64,000 nucleotides of DNA from UBA168 sp011055275 (GTDB lineage Archaea > Thermoproteota > Thermoprotei_A > Marsarchaeales > UBA168). Positions 61,100 to 64,000 of the stretch are shown here, one piece after another. The notes below the pieces were generated by a model, which saw only the letters and a list, made by a program, of their open reading frames with translations, searched no databases and was not told the DNA's origin. The first letter of the stretch is position 1, and every line of letters begins with the position of its first letter. Made by a program: the position numbers and the translations under genes. The DNA lies in NCBI GenBank assembly GCA_046635845.1, contig JAQQXN010000001.1. One strand, given 5' to 3'.

Positions 61100-61582
61100 A
61101 TGTCAGAGGTCGTAGCAGTGGGAGTTTTGATAGATGGCAAAGTCGTCGTGGAGCGCTCATCCGCGGCGTTGGAGGGAAAAGAGGAAATTTCCCTTTATGA
61201 AGCCCTTTATCTAAAAAGAAGGGGCCTGATGATCGTGAAAAGCGGGGAGGTGGAGCTTGAGGACGAAGATATAATAAACGCCAGCGACGATAGGCTGTTT
61301 TGGCAGAAGTACGTCGTATATGAGGACTTGAGAAAGAGGGGTTACGAAGTGGGTCCGTCTCCGTTTTCTTTGGGCTTTTACGTCAAGAGGAAAAAGGACG
61401 AAGTATCGCCAACGCTGCTTTACGTCATGGTGGAGGGAAGTAAGGAGCCGTTCGGTTCCCTTTTATCGGTTTTGCAGGCCGCCAGAAGTACGAAAAAAGA
61501 TGCCATATTAGCTATAGTCGATGCCACAGGGGGGGTATCCTATTATGGTGCAGCCCTATCAAGGCTTGACAAGAAAGCGTAG
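61100..61582 (+). CDS. tRNA-splicing endonuclease family protein, probable non-catalytic subunit
   Basis: 160 residues. EndA fold: an N-terminal domain with SLYEALYLKRRGLM, and the C-terminal nuclease-like domain beginning KYVVYEDLRKRGYEV (about 70-84). In active subunits the following block has the catalytic Tyr (FxVY) and His (EHA/HSK). Here these read FYVK (about 93-96) and VSPTLL (about 102-107), so Tyr and His are missing; a Lys in TKKDAILAIVD is kept. This matches the structural beta subunit of heterotetrameric enzymes. A catalytic partner must be elsewhere. Confidence 0.85.
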   Translation: MSEVVAVGVLIDGKVVVERSSAALEGKEEISLYEALYLKRRGLMIVKSGEVELEDEDIINASDDRLFWQKYVVYEDLRKRGYEVGPSPFSLGFYVKRKKDEVSPTLLYVMVEGSKEPFGSLLSVLQAARSTKKDAILAIVDATGGVSYYGAALSRLDKKA

Positions 61583-62423
61583 GATTAGCTCACTCATCGG
61601 CATGATGAGGGTTAGAAACTCGGCTCTAATGGGGATTGCCGTGGTGGCCAGCGAATGGGTTGCGCTAAAGGGACCAGCTAGCTTAGTGGAGGAGATAGCT
61701 GGCTTTTTCGTGGCGTTTTTCCTAACCGCTGGAGTTATGATAACCAATGACTACTTCGATAGGGAGGTTGATAGGATAAACAGGCCTGAGCGGCCTATTC
61801 CATCTGGGGCTGTAACGGGAAAGCAGGCAATAGCTTTCTCCGCTGCGTTGTTTGCTGTTGGGATAGCGTCATCCGTCATCGGTCCTTGGATGCCGATCGC
61901 GTTTCCGTTGGCTTTTTTCTCGGTAATCGTATCGTTGGCATACAACGCGGGACTGAAGAAAAAGGGAATATTGGGTAATGCCATAGTGTCATTTAATGTG
62001 GCCCTTCCATTCATTTATGGGTCTATAATGGTTGGTAGGCCTGGTTCACTTATGAACGACTTGTTTTTCGCCTACGCTTTTGTAGCTAACATGGCCAGAG
62101 AGGTCTTCAAGGGGATTCCCGATGTAACCGGCGACAAGAGCCGGGGAGTGCGCACGCTTGCCGTTGTGCACGGCACCAAGACCGCTGGGTTAGTGGGCTT
62201 CGTCCTGATGGCGCTTGACGTCGCGTGTAGCCCTCTTCCTTACTTCATAGGCGTGGCCGGAATCGGCTACCTCATCCCCTTAACAGTTGGTGACCTCCTG
62301 CTGCTGCACTCTTCATTTGCGATGGCAAAGAGACCAGAGCCGCGGGTAGTCGACAAGGAGAAGGGAGAGATGCTGTTGGGTATGGGCGTTATAATTCTGG
62401 CCTTTCTCCTCTCTCCCCTGTGA
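61545..62423 (+). CDS. UbiA-family prenyltransferase, probable digeranylgeranylglyceryl phosphate synthase
   Basis: 292 residues from ATG 61545, overlapping the endonuclease gene by 38 nt. About eight hydrophobic helices. First aspartate motif NDYFDREVDRINRPERP (about 68-84), second DVTGDKSRGVRTL (about 197-209). The second geranylgeranyl transfer in archaeal ether lipids uses this family and the short archaeal form fits. Other UbiA substrates (quinones) cannot be excluded. Confidence 0.85.
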   Translation: MVQPYQGLTRKRRISSLIGMMRVRNSALMGIAVVASEWVALKGPASLVEEIAGFFVAFFLTAGVMITNDYFDREVDRINRPERPIPSGAVTGKQAIAFSAALFAVGIASSVIGPWMPIAFPLAFFSVIVSLAYNAGLKKKGILGNAIVSFNVALPFIYGSIMVGRPGSLMNDLFFAYAFVANMAREVFKGIPDVTGDKSRGVRTLAVVHGTKTAGLVGFVLMALDVACSPLPYFIGVAGIGYLIPLTVGDLLLLHSSFAMAKRPEPRVVDKEKGEMLLGMGVIILAFLLSPL

Positions 62424-62479
62424 TTGGCGCGATAAAAAGAGCGAGCGCGCACGCTTTTAAGTTCCCATAGGGATAGCGC

Positions 62480-63742
62480 ATGAATTTTGAGCTTGTCCGT
62501 GGCATGCGCGACGTCATTGGGGCTGAAGCTAGGTCGCAAAGGAAGTTTGAAGAGACGTCGTCCTTGATACTGGATAGGTTTGGATACCAAGAGGTTAAGC
62601 TTCCCTCCATAGAGTACTATGACCTCTTGGCCGCCAAGGCTGGAGAAGAACTTTTAGACAGTTTGTACGAATTCGAGGACAGAGGTGGAAGGAAGGTTGC
62701 CCTAACCCCTGAGCTGACCGCGAGCGCGGCAAGGCTCTACGTTATGAAGTTCAGAGATTTGCCCAAGCCGGTAAAGATTTGGTATATAGGGCCATGCTTC
62801 AGGTACGACGAACCCCAAAGGGGAAGGTATAGGCAGTTCACGCAGCTGGGTATCGAGGTTTATGGGTCGTCTTCGCCGTTGGCTGATGCAGAGGTAGCTT
62901 ACTTGTCTTTGCGCCTTCTGAAGGCAGTTGGCATAAAGGCTTACCTCAAGGTTGGCAATATATCCTTTATGCGTTCCCTGCTTGAGGAGTCCGGAATTAA
63001 GGGAAGAGATCTCAACAAGGCAATTAGGGAGATAGATCACGGAAGATATGAGGAGGTCATGGGGCTTCTGGACGAAGACGGAAAGAAGATGCTCAAAGAT
63101 ATGATAAATTCACCGGACAGCAGATCTGACTTAGATCGCTGGGAGGCCGTGGCCAAGGATCGGTTTCCCTCGGCCTACGAAGGTCTAAGGCGCCTGCGCC
63201 AAGTGCTAGTCATGATGCGTGCCATGGACCCCCAGCTTGATGTAAAGATTGACGTCGCCTTTGCCCGCGGTATAGCCTATTACACTGACTTCATATTTGA
63301 AGCCATAATCCCTGGAACAGAGGGGTCTTTGCTGGGAGGCGGGAGGTACGATAACCTAGTATCGGACTTGGGAGGGCCGGTAACGCCTGCAGTGGGCTTT
63401 GCAGTAGGTGTTGATAGGGTTGCCTTGTCTATGGCTCCGGTGTCCGAGGCCAAACAAGTTCTCATCGCCGCGATCGACGATCAATCGCTCGAGAAGGCCG
63501 CGCGTGCCTTTGGCATCATTAGTAATGCAGAGGTGCACGTGGATTTGTTGCCAGGAGTCGTCTCAGTCAGGGAAGCGCTTGAAAGGGCTATTAAGGGCTC
63601 CTACCACAAGCTTGTAATTGCTGGCGCGCGTGAAGGACCAGACCACTTTGCAATCAGAGACATAAAAGCGCACGAGCAGGTAGAAGCGGATGGGGCTTCC
63701 CTTTTGAGCCAGTTGGGTTTTGACGAAGCTAGTCGGTCTTGA
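62480..63742 (+). CDS. hisS: Histidyl-tRNA synthetase
   Basis: 420 residues, class II. Motif 1 region FELVRGMRDVIGAEA with TSSLILDRFGYQEVKLP; motif 2 CFRYDEPQRGRYRQFTQLG (about 108-125); the histidine-specific GIAYYTDFIFEA and GGRYDNLVSDLGG; motif 3 VGFAVGVDRVAL. The anticodon-binding domain follows (from about 330). Own promoter TTTTAAG near 62455. Confidence 0.97.
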   Translation: MNFELVRGMRDVIGAEARSQRKFEETSSLILDRFGYQEVKLPSIEYYDLLAAKAGEELLDSLYEFEDRGGRKVALTPELTASAARLYVMKFRDLPKPVKIWYIGPCFRYDEPQRGRYRQFTQLGIEVYGSSSPLADAEVAYLSLRLLKAVGIKAYLKVGNISFMRSLLEESGIKGRDLNKAIREIDHGRYEEVMGLLDEDGKKMLKDMINSPDSRSDLDRWEAVAKDRFPSAYEGLRRLRQVLVMMRAMDPQLDVKIDVAFARGIAYYTDFIFEAIIPGTEGSLLGGGRYDNLVSDLGGPVTPAVGFAVGVDRVALSMAPVSEAKQVLIAAIDDQSLEKAARAFGIISNAEVHVDLLPGVVSVREALERAIKGSYHKLVIAGAREGPDHFAIRDIKAHEQVEADGASLLSQLGFDEASRS

Positions 63743-63838
63743 TGCAGGGTTTTCATCTTCGGATTTGAAGCGGTTGAAGCCTTACAGGTCTTATCTTGGT
63801 TTGATGGGAAGACTTTTGAACGTGCGTCTGTATCACTT

Positions 63839-63913
63839 GGGCCCATAGCTCAGCATGGATAGAGCAACGGCCTCCGGAGCCGTTGGTCCAGGGTTCAAAT
63901 CCCTGTGGGCCCG
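63839..63913 (+). tRNA. tRNA-Arg (anticodon CCG)
   Basis: Acceptor GGGCCCA/TGGGCCC, anticodon arm ACGGC-CTCCGGA-GCCGT giving CCG, T arm CAGGGTTCAAATCCCTG. No intron, CCA not encoded. Confidence 0.96.
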
Positions 63914-63976
63914 CGTCTGGTTTACCACAACTCTTTCATAAATGTGAACTGATCTGCATTTAACTTAAGGGAAAAA

Positions 63977-63988
63977 ATTTAAATAAGG
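63977..63988 (+). promoter_or_regulatory. TATA-like box at the window end
   Basis: ATTTAAATAAGG is a strong archaeal TATA-like box; the gene it would drive should begin just beyond the window, near 64010. Confidence 0.4.
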
Positions 63989-64000
63989 CTCCAAGCCTAA

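Overview
The window is a contiguous stretch of archaeal chromosome, most likely from the TACK assemblage (Crenarchaeota/Thaumarchaeota/Korarchaeota-like lineages). The evidence is archaeal-only information-processing genes (aNop56, fibrillarin, Gar1, SRP19, S8e, a 50-residue S30e, NMD3, GatD/GatE, RadA, family B DNA polymerase, archaeal-type SAM synthetase, GEK1-type D-aminoacyl-tRNA deacylase, deoxyhypusine synthase, AMMECR1). tRNA genes carry introns, and one intron sits at a non-canonical position. Many genes start with TTG or GTG and have an archaeal TATA-like box about 22-27 nt before the start codon, which suggests leaderless transcripts. GC-rich tRNA stems hint at a thermophile, but this is not proven. 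Gene density is high; there is no rRNA, CRISPR array or intact transposase.

Layout. 0-8 kb: tail of an unknown gene, tRNA-Leu(GAG), an unrecognised helical-repeat protein, a CLC channel, deoxyhypusine synthase, a divergent Nramp-like transporter with a small membrane partner, a 7Fe-type ferredoxin, thiamine-phosphate kinase and tRNA-Thr. 8.2-13.4 kb: an RNA-modification and RNP island (nop5-fibrillarin-rnhB-trm1 on the plus strand, facing S8e-SRP19-gar1-rlmE on the minus strand, plus tRNA-Lys). 13.5-22 kb: a medium-chain dehydrogenase, cytidine deaminase and uridine phosphorylase, NMD3, MetRS, a PHP phosphoesterase, a tRNA methylthiotransferase and a purine nucleoside phosphorylase. 22-29 kb: a cobalamin-binding radical SAM enzyme, an MFS exporter and a PadR/secreted protein/ABC-2 export cassette. 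29-44 kb: an aminotransferase, a metallophosphoesterase, threonine dehydratase, MarR, S30e, GatD, GatE, a DHH phosphoesterase, ValRS, CTP synthase, a sugar nucleotidyltransferase and tRNA-Glu. 43.7-54 kb: RadA, PolB, RidA, SAM synthetase, D-aminoacyl-tRNA deacylase, archaeal RqcH/NEMF, a degenerate 500-bp region and a DUF460 protein. 54-64 kb: AMMECR1, a glycosyltransferase, DeoC, tRNA-Leu(CAG), a PPC protein, tRNA-Phe, an ADP-forming acyl-CoA synthetase beta subunit, a coiled-coil protein, a zinc-ribbon protein, a tRNA endonuclease-family subunit, a UbiA prenyltransferase, HisRS and tRNA-Arg.

The most unusual signal is a ~200-bp repeat present three times (39455-39672, 41362-41576, 57022-57213). 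Each copy begins at TTAC, has a hairpin near each end and ends in TTCAC or TTCGC. Its reading frame looks like the low-complexity tail of an IS605-type TnpB protein. This fits a non-autonomous IS200/IS605-type element or orphan omega-RNA unit. Two nearly identical copies flank pyrG, and the downstream one is fused in frame to the pyrG 3' end, replacing its stop and adding about 60 codons.

Other links: a tRNA endonuclease paralogue lacking catalytic Tyr and His sits in the same window as a tRNA-Phe with an intron inside the anticodon stem, which is the intron type expected to need a heterotetrameric splicing enzyme. Cytidine deaminase, uridine phosphorylase, purine nucleoside phosphorylase and DeoC together could form a nucleoside salvage/degradation route.
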